DNA of 64,000 bases, from assembly GCF_022568815.1 (NCBI RefSeq), contig NZ_JAKZHX010000005.1, positions 1-64,000 of the forward strand. The letters run 5' to 3'. The notes under the pieces were generated by a model. The model saw only the letters and a program-made list of their open reading frames with translations. It was not told where the DNA came from and did not search any database. This document shows, in pieces, positions 9,001 to 15,138 of this stretch. Both the position numbers and the translations under genes were made by a program. The first letter of the stretch is position 1. Each line of letters opens with the position of its first letter. The DNA is from Undibacterium paludis. GTDB taxonomy: Bacteria > Pseudomonadota > Gammaproteobacteria > Burkholderiales > Burkholderiaceae_D.

Positions 9001-11876
9001 ATGAGCAGACCTTGAGTGCTGTGCTCGATCGTACAGGTCTTGGGGAAAACAGCTTGCCGTTTTCCGTGGATTTTTCACTATCCCCCAAAATGCTTGTCGA
9101 GGGTTCAATCTCGTACGATCCTGAACAATATGATCAGCGATGGATCAACGAAATTGCTACCGGCTATCAGAATTTTATCAAGGCAATGATCAGCGACCCG
9201 TTCAGTTCACACCTTGACCAGGGGCTTGTCAACTCTGCGGCATACCATCATCCAGTGCCCCTCCCCCTGTTGACAGCAGACACTTCAGACAATCAGCCTC
9301 TTCATCGTCTGTTTGAACTGCAAGCTGCCCGGACTCCTGGTCAAATCGCCATTGAATCTCACGGCGAAACAATCAGCTATGCCGTACTGAATGCACGTTC
9401 CAACCAGCTCGCCAGACATCTGCGTGAACAAGGTATTGGTGCCGATGCGTTGGTTGGAATTTGCCTTGATCGTTCTGCCAACATGATCGTGAGTTTGCTC
9501 GCCGTACTCAAAGCTGGTGCTGCCTACCTACCTCTCGATCCGGCATATCCAAGCGCACGCCTGTCTGCGATACTGTCCGATGCCAGCCCCAAAATCCTGA
9601 TCAGTCAAAAAGAATCTGGTGCGCGGATCACACATCCTGACACGCCCACTTTCTACATCGATCAAGATCAGAGCCAACTCCACAGCTATTCGTCAGACAA
9701 CTTGCCAACAGGCTGCATTCCAGAAAACCTGGCCTATGCGATTTACACCTCTGGCTCCACTGGCAAACCAAAAGGAGTGCTGATAACACATGCAAACGTC
9801 ACACAGCATGCCAATACCCATATCAAAACTTGTGGCTTGACCACAGACGATGTCGTTCTGCAATTTGCATCACTGGCTTTCGACGCATCCGTAGAAGAGA
9901 TCTTCCCGCCATTACTGACAGGTGCCAAAATCGTTCTGCGTCCCCAGGAATTGCCGTCAACAGGGTTGGCTTTCTCAGAACTGCTTCAAGACAAGGGAAT
10001 TACTGTGCTTGACTTGCCTACTGCATTTTGGCACGAGTGGACACAGGCTATGTTGACCGATGCAACACCGTTACCAGAATCGCTGCGCATAGTCATTGTT
10101 GGGGGTGAGAAAGCACACGCAGAAACACTGCAACAATGGCATACCCTGCCAGGCAGCAAAGCCATACGCTGGATCAATACCTACGGCCCTACCGAGACGA
10201 CCATCAGCTCGACATGTTTTGAGGCAGACAATCGGGGAGCATACGTCGACCTGCCGATTGGCAGGCCGAACGTCAATACACAGGTGTATGTCCTGAATTC
10301 GTTCTTGCAACCGGTACCCTATGGCGTCAAAGGTGAGGTCTACATTGGCGGTGCCGGTGTGGCACGAGCCTACCTGAACATGCCGGGAATGACTTCCGAG
10401 CGATTTGTAGCCGACCCATTCGGCACAACCCCGGGAGCCCGCATGTACCGGACCGGGGACATTGCCTGCCACCAACACGACGGCAATTTATTGTATATAG
10501 GAAGAAGTGACAGTCAGGTAAAGTTACGCGGATTCAGGATTGAACTTGCTGAAATTGAGGCTGCATTGCAAGCACAGGCAGGCGTATCCCAGACAACGGT
10601 CCTGGTTCGTGAGGACGTGCCGGGAGATCAACGTCTGGTTGCCTATGTTGTAGCGGCGACGGGCGAAGTCGCGCCAGTTGGATCTGTACTTCGTGAATCG
10701 CTGACCAGAACGTTGCCAGAATTCATGGTACCAGCTCATATAGTCGTTCTCGACAAGTTTCCAGTGAATAACAGTGGAAAAATTGAGCGTAAAAATCTGC
10801 CGGCCCCTGACGTGCAGTATCAAGCTGACAGTTATGTGGCGCCACGCAATTATCTTGAATCGGTATTGGCTGATATTTGGGCAGATGTACTGTCGCTGGA
10901 CCGTGTTGGCATTCACGACAATTTCTTTGCGCTGGGAGGTCACTCACTGTTATGTCTCAAACTTTTCCACAAAGTGACCAAACAGCTGAATGTGCGTCTG
11001 CCAATCGCGTCGATATTTTCAGGCCCGACTGTAGCGCAGCTGGCAGAAGCAGTGTCAGCCAATCAGCAGTCTCACACATATATTGTACCTCTGCAACCGT
11101 ACGGAGATGGTGTGCCACTTTTCCTTGTACACCCTGCGGGTGGACAGGTGTTTTCATATCGTGAACTCGCGCTTGAGCTGGGTAACAAATTCCCGGTTTA
11201 TGGCATCCAGAGCCCCGAAGTCGACAATACATCCCGACAATTCGACAACCTCAATGCAATGGCATCTGCATATTGCCAGACAATTCGCAGCATACAAGCA
11301 TTCGGCCCCTATCAACTGGCCGGATGGTCTACTGGCGGTTTGATTGCCACCGCGATCGCTGAGACACTACAGAGCCAAGGAGAAAAAGTATCCTATCTCG
11401 GACTGATAGATACACGCCTGGTCGGTAATGACCATAGCGCGCATGACGACACAGAGCAGGCAAGCATATTGCTCACCCTGCTTTCAAACTTGCGCGGACG
11501 AGAGTTTTCGTCCAGCGAGATACTCGGAATGGAAACAGACATGAAGCAAGCCGGGTTAGATGTTTCAACTTTCCTGTCACCCGAAAATGAAGCATCGGCC
11601 CTGCTTTATATACACAAATGGACTGGTGTTGAGATCAGCAGTGAATTGCTGTCAGATATCAGTGCGCAGACAATAGTGATGCAAGGGCACATTTCTTTAC
11701 TGACTGGCTATCAGGCTCAATTCGATTCTGTAGCAATACATCGCTACCAGGCCGCAATCAGGAGTGACAATGATGACAGTCTTCCAGGTGAGTTTGTCGA
11801 TGGAGATCATTTCAGCATGCTGAGAGAACCACAGGTCACCACACTGGCGCAAAAAATGCTGACCTCGCTAAGCTGA
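3..11876 (+). CDS. Non-ribosomal peptide synthetase, C-terminal part (5' end outside window)
   Basis: The frame is open to the left edge. The residues before the first ATG (base 81) read as the tail of a peptidyl carrier protein (PCP), so base 81 is not the start. About 3957 residues are visible. Order by base: PCP tail to about 110; C1 170-1500 (HHIVSDGW at 561); C2 1510-2840 (variant HHAVTDR at 1920); A1 2880-4390; PCP1 (GGHS, Ser 4527); C3 4690-6050 (HHIVSDGW at 5100); A2 6095-7590; PCP2 (GGDS, Ser 7740); C4 7930-9230 (HHAILDGW at 8340); A3 9298-10800; PCP3 (Ser 10944); thioesterase 11080-11870 with GWSTGG (Ser 11328), Asp 11409 and His 11808. Aligning A domains by eye to the GrsA pocket gives DFWSVGMVHK (threonine-like), DAIWLGGTFK (valine-like) and DAEDIGTISK (uncertain, perhaps basic). 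There is no separate epimerase or tailoring domain. The terminal TE suggests product release here. The family is certain; the substrates are inference. Confidence 0.97.
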   Translation, partial: VISKVRAIFKVELPLRSVFESPTVATMAQKISAAQTTQAGLSIPPVTAAPGHQPPPLSFAQQRLWFLDQLDPGSPLYNVPTAVRLHGPMNVHAFERALNDVVARHEILRTCFREFNDEPAQFIVNDLNIVIKQHDLRALPHSEREAKAAWLVQDEAQTSFDLENGPLLRAGLIHMDDAEQILMLTLHHIVSDGWSMNILVRELSECYLAHINDVVPVLPVLPVQYGDFSYWQRHWLQGDVLRSQLNYWTEQLRGAPPVLTLPTDFPRPATQQYRGITHEFSISRENVQTLRAICRETQTTLYMVLSAAFNILLSRYSGQNDICVGMPIANRNHPGIESLIGFFVNTLVLRTRLDGNQSFQDLLEQVRTNAFDAYAHQDLPFEKLVDALRPEREGGYAPIFQVMFLLQNVSAANAAFADLEIENIPVERGIAKFDLTLYATETDGALHCGFEYDAALFKQDTIVRMAKHFDCLLATIGQQPDCILDDLELSSYSTDIPDIVAGPAPCGPIALSYHQERLWFVDEFERNRLYEASPTYHNIPLLLQIDGEIDAERLEAAINQVIARHSVLRTHIVTSDAQGWQHIAPGASLTIAQHHCKEDDATEIALAYAMLPFSLSTDLLIRAQLVRYSEERAILCVTAHHAVTDRLSMQIIGREILRAYDADTTNACLEQVLQYADYMHWQRYSDPSCLQEQALYWRHQLQGTLQVMELPLKCARPAVHVFEPAWHGFDIDAELDKALSGLAASEACSTSDILLAGFEAVLRRYVPHDEIVVGTSISGRHRENLADVVGPLANLVVIRNQVPTGMPLRDVLVQVIRSTRGANRHPDLPFDQLVSIINPVKDMSRTALFDVLFQSSEHEESSWQAESFVAHPIETNLGYGKYDLHLYMHRLDGVLHGDLVYNGLYFDTALVRNLMRHYVRMLAAMCKNLSQSVGHADILVEFEIAQQIALANPHHARYPDHQTLHALIEEQVERTPTHIAVVCDEERISYRELNVRANQLAHYLLTNGVQRSQLVALFLERSVDMIVAILAVLKTGAAYAPLDPTHPAERIEFMLGDCSPSLIICNSGSGGRLSLRTSHRVELDTDAASIAAQPSHNPDHAGTPDDLAYVIYTSGSTGLPKGSLLTHRNVVRLILNDRLQFSFGSNDVWSMFHSYTFDFSVWEMYGALLYGAGVVVVPDPVRKDPARFLDLLVNEKVSVLSQTPSAFQSLVQEVFKHKDFVLPNLRYIVFGGENLNPTLLKDFHDAYPHIDLINMYGITETCVHVTFKRIEARDIEAGVNNIGVPIPTTTVYILDSHQHLMPLGVPGEICVGGLGVGRGYLGRDKLTEERFIQHPYESGERLYRSGDLGKLLENGEFVYLGRMDKQIKIRGFRVELGEIEVALTRLPEIRDAVVRLHEDANGDSRLVAYVIYEISAGAPDTSALRTALSLSLPDYMIPAHWIVLSHLPLTANGKLNIKALPAPDLRRGQTGYVAPRTKIEAELAVIWSNILGLDQVGVTDNFFELGGHSLLATRLTSKIRAEFRVDLALRVVFEAPTIEQFAERVQSSLQSASNESESALIHVRPANIPLSFAQERIWFIEQINQGTSLFNMPNAVRLSGELDTHALETAFNEIIIRHEILRTRFLVSNGIPEQVVEPHRHLTLRYLDLSHFPSGERDANLAAQLATSSNQAFDLAVAPLMRIDLYKIRENDHVLLLNMHHIVSDGWSTNLVVHELSELYSAACAGTQATLTQLTMQYADFAIWQRNWLQGEKLNLQLNYWEAKLAGAPTLQLPLDHPRPAAQTFVGQACKFTIGTAISEPFTALCRAADVTPFMGLLAAFSVMLAKLSNQHDISIGTTIANRNRSETESMIGFFANLMVIRTNLSHVSHFHELLEQVRDITIDAYANQDVSFHQVVERIQPKRDTSRSPLFQVNFVLHNTSDPSYTEASADQTVKFAGLTVESVDNEFYVAQYDLSLHVVERSVGYDCTLLYNSDLFDPDTITRWANYFEHLLTSFITSPKTCLTALPIPEHQLRQLNNWQTGIVPASTGRCLHDVFEEQVVLSPASVALLTESGPVTYEELNRRANRIAHYLMLSGASQETRIGLCLERGPEAIVCILGILKAGGCYVPVDFNLPEERLSEILHAAELGIMLTSVDLVDKLPAFQLTFTKVICLETDAREIAACANTNPGRPGIASQLAYIMFTSGSTGRAKAVMISHGNVTRLAKTPSFITLDDTEVFLLVSPLTFDASTIEIWGALLNGAKLAIASPHMHAVDAIAEAVTRHHVSVLWLTAGLFNAIVDHRPEILCSLRQLLTGGDALSAQHVRQAQKLLSKGVLINGYGPTETTTFASTYRIPDLSEELQSVPIGKPISGTRLYVLDPYMQPAPIGSIGELYIGDLGVARGYLAAPALTAERFLADPFADKPGSRMYRSGDLVRWLENGSLDFVGRADQQIKLRGFRIEPSEIENAILEDERIADAVVVSRHILDGEKQLLAYWSAGNGDSAPSASDLKARLLARLPSYMVPTFFIQVQAMPLTTNGKIDMASLPGPENFTGVSDTQIELPGTAQESLVIEVWQALLHVGAISVHDSFFDLGGDSLRAIQLKAMLAHRGYDFELQQLFSHPTVRELASLLTKNSHSASGEEHVAFKLVSESDRLRLPADAEDAYPLSHLQQGMLFHSVFEEDSALYHDVIGYRLRMPFMSALWNIVFQQLSARHEILRTGILLTELSEPLQVVYSHAEIPVEQHDCQLLADQDLYYHEWSIRQAKIPFEWSKAPLLRVFLHRWSDTEFQLTLNFHHAILDGWSEASLATEILQRYQALLDGIELDVPMLEAHMRDYIVEEQRALSRPEVVHYWQEVVLDYSPTKLQQYKPSLAPEKSGMLETISLSISAEESQQLQQLAKQTRVPLKTLLLALHFKVLSQFSGLTDVATGIVTHGRPELVDGDKILGLFLNTLPLRLHLQPENWLDLIQRTADAEQTLYKYRHFPLHKVMQLAGGQRLFDVLFNFTNFHVYQNLDEQTLSAVLDRTGLGENSLPFSVDFSLSPKMLVEGSISYDPEQYDQRWINEIATGYQNFIKAMISDPFSSHLDQGLVNSAAYHHPVPLPLLTADTSDNQPLHRLFELQAARTPGQIAIESHGETISYAVLNARSNQLARHLREQGIGADALVGICLDRSANMIVSLLAVLKAGAAYLPLDPAYPSARLSAILSDASPKILISQKESGARITHPDTPTFYIDQDQSQLHSYSSDNLPTGCIPENLAYAIYTSGSTGKPKGVLITHANVTQHANTHIKTCGLTTDDVVLQFASLAFDASVEEIFPPLLTGAKIVLRPQELPSTGLAFSELLQDKGITVLDLPTAFWHEWTQAMLTDATPLPESLRIVIVGGEKAHAETLQQWHTLPGSKAIRWINTYGPTETTISSTCFEADNRGAYVDLPIGRPNVNTQVYVLNSFLQPVPYGVKGEVYIGGAGVARAYLNMPGMTSERFVADPFGTTPGARMYRTGDIACHQHDGNLLYIGRSDSQVKLRGFRIELAEIEAALQAQAGVSQTTVLVREDVPGDQRLVAYVVAATGEVAPVGSVLRESLTRTLPEFMVPAHIVVLDKFPVNNSGKIERKNLPAPDVQYQADSYVAPRNYLESVLADIWADVLSLDRVGIHDNFFALGGHSLLCLKLFHKVTKQLNVRLPIASIFSGPTVAQLAEAVSANQQSHTYIVPLQPYGDGVPLFLVHPAGGQVFSYRELALELGNKFPVYGIQSPEVDNTSRQFDNLNAMASAYCQTIRSIQAFGPYQLAGWSTGGLIATAIAETLQSQGEKVSYLGLIDTRLVGNDHSAHDDTEQASILLTLLSNLRGREFSSSEILGMETDMKQAGLDVSTFLSPENEASALLYIHKWTGVEISSELLSDISAQTIVMQGHISLLTGYQAQFDSVAIHRYQAAIRSDNDDSLPGEFVDGDHFSMLREPQVTTLAQKMLTSLS
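1510..2840 (+). other. Second of two tandem condensation domains, variant active-site motif
   Basis: This part of the synthetase follows a normal C domain directly, with no A or PCP domain between. It has C-domain hallmarks (an LSYHQERLWF start, an RHSVLRT segment, a late ISGRHRE/GPLANLVV region), but the active-site motif reads HHAVTDR instead of HHxxxDG: the second His and the Asp are kept and the Gly is replaced by Arg. It could be an active acylating domain, a C-like interface domain that recruits a partner, or a domain acting on the adjacent threonine-like residue. The sequence alone does not decide. Confidence 0.75.
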
Positions 11877-11916
11877 TGGAGACTGTGTCGCTGTGAATGC
11901 TGATGTGTATTGACTC

Positions 11917-11961
11917 GAGCTGATGCTGGCCGCTTCACAAGAACATGCCAGACATCAGCTC
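11917..11961. terminator. Hairpin between convergent NRPS and hydratase genes
   Basis: GAGCTGATGCTGGC (11917-11930) pairs with GCCAGACATCAGCTC (11947-11961) with one bulged base and a 16-base loop. A short T-rich stretch (11975-11980) follows some 14 bases later on the plus strand. It lies between the ends of two convergent genes, so it may end transcription from either side. The distance to the T stretch makes it a weak intrinsic terminator. Confidence 0.5.
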
Positions 11962-12019
11962 ATGAATCTTAACTATTTTTGCGCTTTACTGCCTTTTACA
12001 AAAATTCCGGACGACAGGT

Positions 12020-12796
12020 TTAATTGAATTGACTGAAATCCGGTTTGCGTTTTTGGAAGAAGGCCATAAACGCTTCTTTGGCTTCCGGCGCGTTCAACAT
12101 CGCCGAGAAGTATTTGTTCTCCTCTGTCATCTTGGTGCTGATGGCGGCTGGCTGGTTGCCTTTCATCAGGCGTTTGGTTGCGCGTATCGATGCAGCAGGC
12201 AAGGCGACCAGTTTCGCGGCTTGCTGCTGGGCGTAAGGGAGCAGTTCTTCGAGTGGCAAGACTTTGTTGACGAAGCCCATTTCAAACGCTTCCTGTGCGC
12301 TGAAGGCTTCGCCGAGCATGAGTTTTTCTGCAGCGCGCTGGTAGCCGACGATTTGCTGGAAAACCATGCTGGAGGCGAATTCCGGGCACAGTCCCAGTTG
12401 TGTAAAAGGCATGGACAGCTTGGCATTGTCGGCCAGGTAGATCAGGTCGCAGTGCATGAGCAAGGTGGTACCTATGCCGACAGCTGCACCGGACACGGCA
12501 GCAATCACGGGCTTGCCGGATTCATTCAGCGCCTGCATGAATTGATAGACAGGCGGCACCGCGTCTGGTGCGGCCAGGCTACTGGCGTTTTTCATGAAAT
12601 CTTCGAGATCATTGCCAGCAGTAAAAATTTCTGGCTTGCCGGTGATGAGGATGGCGCGTACGGCCACGTCAGTTTCTGCATCACGCAGGGCATCGGCCAT
12701 GGCCTGGTACATGGCCTGGGTGATGGCGTTTTTCTTTTCTGGACGATTGAAGCTGATCGTCAAAATACCGTTTTCTTTTTGGGTCAGGATATCCAT
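12020..12796 (-). CDS. Enoyl-CoA hydratase/isomerase family protein
   Basis: A 258-residue crotonase-fold protein. The oxyanion-hole segment is SGAAVGIGTTLLMHCDL, followed by GLCPEFASS. Classical hydratases have a PGxGG-type loop at that place, while a PE-x-x-SS arrangement resembles delta3,delta2-enoyl-CoA isomerases, so an isomerase role in oxidation of unsaturated fatty acids is possible. It is the last gene of the minus-strand beta-oxidation cluster, 22 bases after the hydrolase, probably co-transcribed with it. Membership of the family is clear; hydratase versus isomerase is not settled. Confidence 0.9.
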   Translation of the reverse strand: MDILTQKENGILTISFNRPEKKNAITQAMYQAMADALRDAETDVAVRAILITGKPEIFTAGNDLEDFMKNASSLAAPDAVPPVYQFMQALNESGKPVIAAVSGAAVGIGTTLLMHCDLIYLADNAKLSMPFTQLGLCPEFASSMVFQQIVGYQRAAEKLMLGEAFSAQEAFEMGFVNKVLPLEELLPYAQQQAAKLVALPAASIRATKRLMKGNQPAAISTKMTEENKYFSAMLNAPEAKEAFMAFFQKRKPDFSQFN

Positions 12797-12818
12797 TGTT
12801 GTCGTCTCTTTTTATTGA

Positions 12819-13691
12819 TCAGGTGGATTGTGGTGCAGTGGTCAGCCATTGTAAGGCTTGCTGCCAGAGTGTGTTGCGGAACTGTGGGCGGAAGAAGCCA
12901 AAATGCCCTATGCGTCTGGCATCCACTTCCCTGGGGTTGATATAACGGCGCTCTACCTTCGCATTGCTGTAGTAGTCATGCATGCTGTCTATGCTGCGGC
13001 GGCTCATCATTTCATCATCGGTAAAGCTCATGCAGAGTATGGGCTTGTGGATTTTGTGATGACCGGTTTGCATGGGGCTGCCATCTTTCTCGACAAAATA
13101 TTCAGGGCTACGGCACCAGCGTGACCATTGATAAATCACCCCCTTGGGCAAGTCGCCGACCTTGCGCATTTTTTTGCCGGGAAAATAGCCCCAGATGCGG
13201 GTATACACAGGCACGAGAAAATACCACATGAGCCAGACAAAGCGTTTCAGCTGAGGTGCATTGTCGCGCCAGTAGCCGCTGCCACAACCAACTGTCAGCA
13301 TACCATCAATGAGGTGATTGTCCGGCACCAGACCGGGCAATTGTCCCCCCAGGGAATGGCCAACGATGAGCAGGGGTACACCGGGCTGCCATTCCTTGGC
13401 AGTTTTCAGGGCGGCATTGTAATCACGCTCTGCCCAAACCAGGATGTCAGTCTCGAAGCCACGCAGGGATTTGCGGTATTGCGCAGGGATGGATTCACCC
13501 ATGCCGCGGTAATCAAAACTGAGCACAGCAATGCCATTCTCCGCCAAAAAATGCGCAAAGGGCTCATAAAAATTTTGCTTCACACCCATAGCCGCCGGCA
13601 TGACGACAACTGATTTTATTGTACTTGTAGGTGTGAATTTTTTGGCTGTCAGCACAGTGCCGTCAGCGGTAATGATTTGTATCGTCTCCAT
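12819..13691 (-). CDS. Alpha/beta hydrolase (serine esterase-like)
   Basis: A 290-residue alpha/beta hydrolase with nucleophile elbow GHSLGGQ and an early FDYRGMGES segment typical of the fold; a catalytic His is plausible near RIGHFGFF. I chose the ATG at 13691 because an AAGGAG lies five bases before it; a GTG at 13694 would be only two bases from it. The gene sits between the thiolase and the hydratase. A strong intrinsic terminator lies directly before its ribosome binding site, so its expression depends on read-through or a promoter I cannot see. Substrate unknown; an acyl-thioester or ester of the same pathway is a guess. Confidence 0.85.
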   Translation of the reverse strand: METIQIITADGTVLTAKKFTPTSTIKSVVVMPAAMGVKQNFYEPFAHFLAENGIAVLSFDYRGMGESIPAQYRKSLRGFETDILVWAERDYNAALKTAKEWQPGVPLLIVGHSLGGQLPGLVPDNHLIDGMLTVGCGSGYWRDNAPQLKRFVWLMWYFLVPVYTRIWGYFPGKKMRKVGDLPKGVIYQWSRWCRSPEYFVEKDGSPMQTGHHKIHKPILCMSFTDDEMMSRRSIDSMHDYYSNAKVERRYINPREVDARRIGHFGFFRPQFRNTLWQQALQWLTTAPQST

Positions 13692-13702
13692 CACAGCTCC
13701 TT

Positions 13703-13736
13703 AAAAAAAACCGCGCAGTCTCAGTCTACGCGGTTT
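13703..13736 (-). terminator. Intrinsic terminator after the thiolase gene
   Basis: Read on the minus strand, AAACCGCG (13736-13729) pairs with CGCGGTTT (13715-13708), and the stem runs into eight Ts (13710-13703). The T tract is followed at once by the AAGGAG of the downstream hydrolase. It should separate the dehydrogenase-FadN-thiolase transcript from the hydrolase-hydratase pair, at least partly. Confidence 0.85.
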
Positions 13737-13763
13737 GATTTTGTTCAGGCAAGCACGTAAGAA

Positions 13764-14960
13764 TTACATACGTTCAAAAATACCAGCTGCACCCATACCT
13801 GTACCTACGCACATGGTGACCATGCCGTATTTCAGTTTATTGCGATGCAGAGCATGGATAGTCGTTGCAGAACGGATCGCACCAGTTGCACCCAGTGGGT
13901 GACCCAGAGCGATCGCGCCGCCCATAGGATTAACTTTGGCAGGATCCAGGCCCAGGTCTTGTACGACGGCCAGCGATTGTGCTGCAAAAGCTTCGTTCAG
14001 TTCAAACCAGTCGATCTGGTCTTGTGTGATGCCAGCGGCGCGGCAAGCTGCCGGGATGGCTTCTTTAGGACCGATGCCCATGATTTCTGGCGGTACGCCA
14101 CGCACTGCGAAAGAGGCGAAGCGTGCCAGCGGTGTCAGGTTGAACTCTTTCAGGATTTTTTCGCTGACGATCAACAGGGCGCCGGCGCCGTCGGAAGTTT
14201 GCGAGCTGTTACCAGCGGTCACACTGCCTTTGGCGGCAAACACCGGTTTCAGTTTTGCCAGACCTTCGAGTGATGTATCAGGGCGTGCGCCTTCGTCACG
14301 GGTCACTGTGCGTTTCTTCAGTTCGATTTCGCCGGTCGCCAGGTTAGGCACACGGTCGATGATGTCGACTGAAGTGGTCTCTGCATCAAAATAACCTGCG
14401 TTTTGTGCAGCAATGGCACGCTGGTGCGATTGCAGGGCAAATTCATCTTGCGCTTCACGGGACACTTTCCATTGTTCTGCCACTTTTTCTGCTGTCAGGC
14501 CCATGCCGTAAGCCATGCCCACGTTTTCGTCTTTCAGGATGTCCATGTTCAGGGATGGGTTGCTCCCCATCATCGGTACCATGGACATGGATTCGACACC
14601 ACCAGCAATCATCACGTCAGCCTGGCCGACGCGGATGCGGTCTGCTGCCATGGCAACAGCGGTGATACCGGATGCGCAGTAACGGTTGATGGTGACGCCA
14701 CCAATAGTATTGGGCAAGCCCGCCAGCAATACACCCATGCGCGCCAGGTTCAGGCCTTGTGCGCCTTCAGGGAAAGAACAACCGATGATGGCGTCTTCGA
14801 TCAGCTTGGGATCGAGATTAGGCACTTGCGCCAGGGCAGATTGCATGACACGCACCAGCAAATCATCCGGGCGGGTGTTACGGAACATGCCACGACCAGA
14901 TTTGCCGATCGGAGTACGGGTAGCAGAGACGATGTAGGCGTCTTGGAGTTGTTTAGTCAT
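13764..14960 (-). CDS. fadA: Acetyl-CoA acyltransferase (thiolase, FadA/FadI type)
   Basis: A 398-residue thiolase that cleaves 3-ketoacyl-CoA with CoA in the last step of beta-oxidation. Visible catalytic landmarks are the nucleophilic Cys in NRYCASG, the His in ALGHPLGATG and the second Cys in MCVGTGMG. Length is normal for the family. The start is supported by GAGG upstream on the minus strand (GAGGTAATCAAAA-ATG). It follows the FadN-like gene by 178 bases that hold a palindromic repeat, and is followed by an intrinsic terminator. The symbol is given by function and context; other thiolase paralogues carry the same motifs. Confidence 0.93.
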   Translation of the reverse strand: MTKQLQDAYIVSATRTPIGKSGRGMFRNTRPDDLLVRVMQSALAQVPNLDPKLIEDAIIGCSFPEGAQGLNLARMGVLLAGLPNTIGGVTINRYCASGITAVAMAADRIRVGQADVMIAGGVESMSMVPMMGSNPSLNMDILKDENVGMAYGMGLTAEKVAEQWKVSREAQDEFALQSHQRAIAAQNAGYFDAETTSVDIIDRVPNLATGEIELKKRTVTRDEGARPDTSLEGLAKLKPVFAAKGSVTAGNSSQTSDGAGALLIVSEKILKEFNLTPLARFASFAVRGVPPEIMGIGPKEAIPAACRAAGITQDQIDWFELNEAFAAQSLAVVQDLGLDPAKVNPMGGAIALGHPLGATGAIRSATTIHALHRNKLKYGMVTMCVGTGMGAAGIFERM

Positions 14961-15006
14961 TTTTGATTACCTCAATTCGTTAAGGTCAGCTCAGGCTTAC
15001 GCTTCA

Positions 15007-15120
15007 AAAACCTCTCACCACAGGGCGCAGAGACGTAGAGGAAAAACGGAGAGAGTGAAAATAACAGGGTGTTCTCTGTGCCATCTCTGTGTCTCCGTGT
15101 TTCTGTCTCCAACGGTTTTT
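15007..15120. repeat. Imperfect palindromic intergenic repeat inside the beta-oxidation operon
   Basis: Between the FadN-like and thiolase genes lies a purine-rich arm (CCACAGGGCGCAGAGACG region, 15018-15035) followed by a matching pyrimidine-rich arm (TTCTCTGTGCCATCTCTGTG, 15072-15091, continuing as TCTCCGTGTTTCTGTCTCC). The two arms are imperfect reverse complements of about 45 bases. Its look is that of dispersed extragenic palindromes of the CACAGAG/CTCTGTG kind. It may act on mRNA stability or be a passive repeat. Confidence 0.6.
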
Positions 15121-15138
15121 GGTCTGTAAGCTTTTTAT

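Noticed and set aside
12029..12940. Open frame of about 300 codons on the plus strand
   Set aside because: It covers the hydratase gene and part of the hydrolase gene in antisense, with no domain signal.
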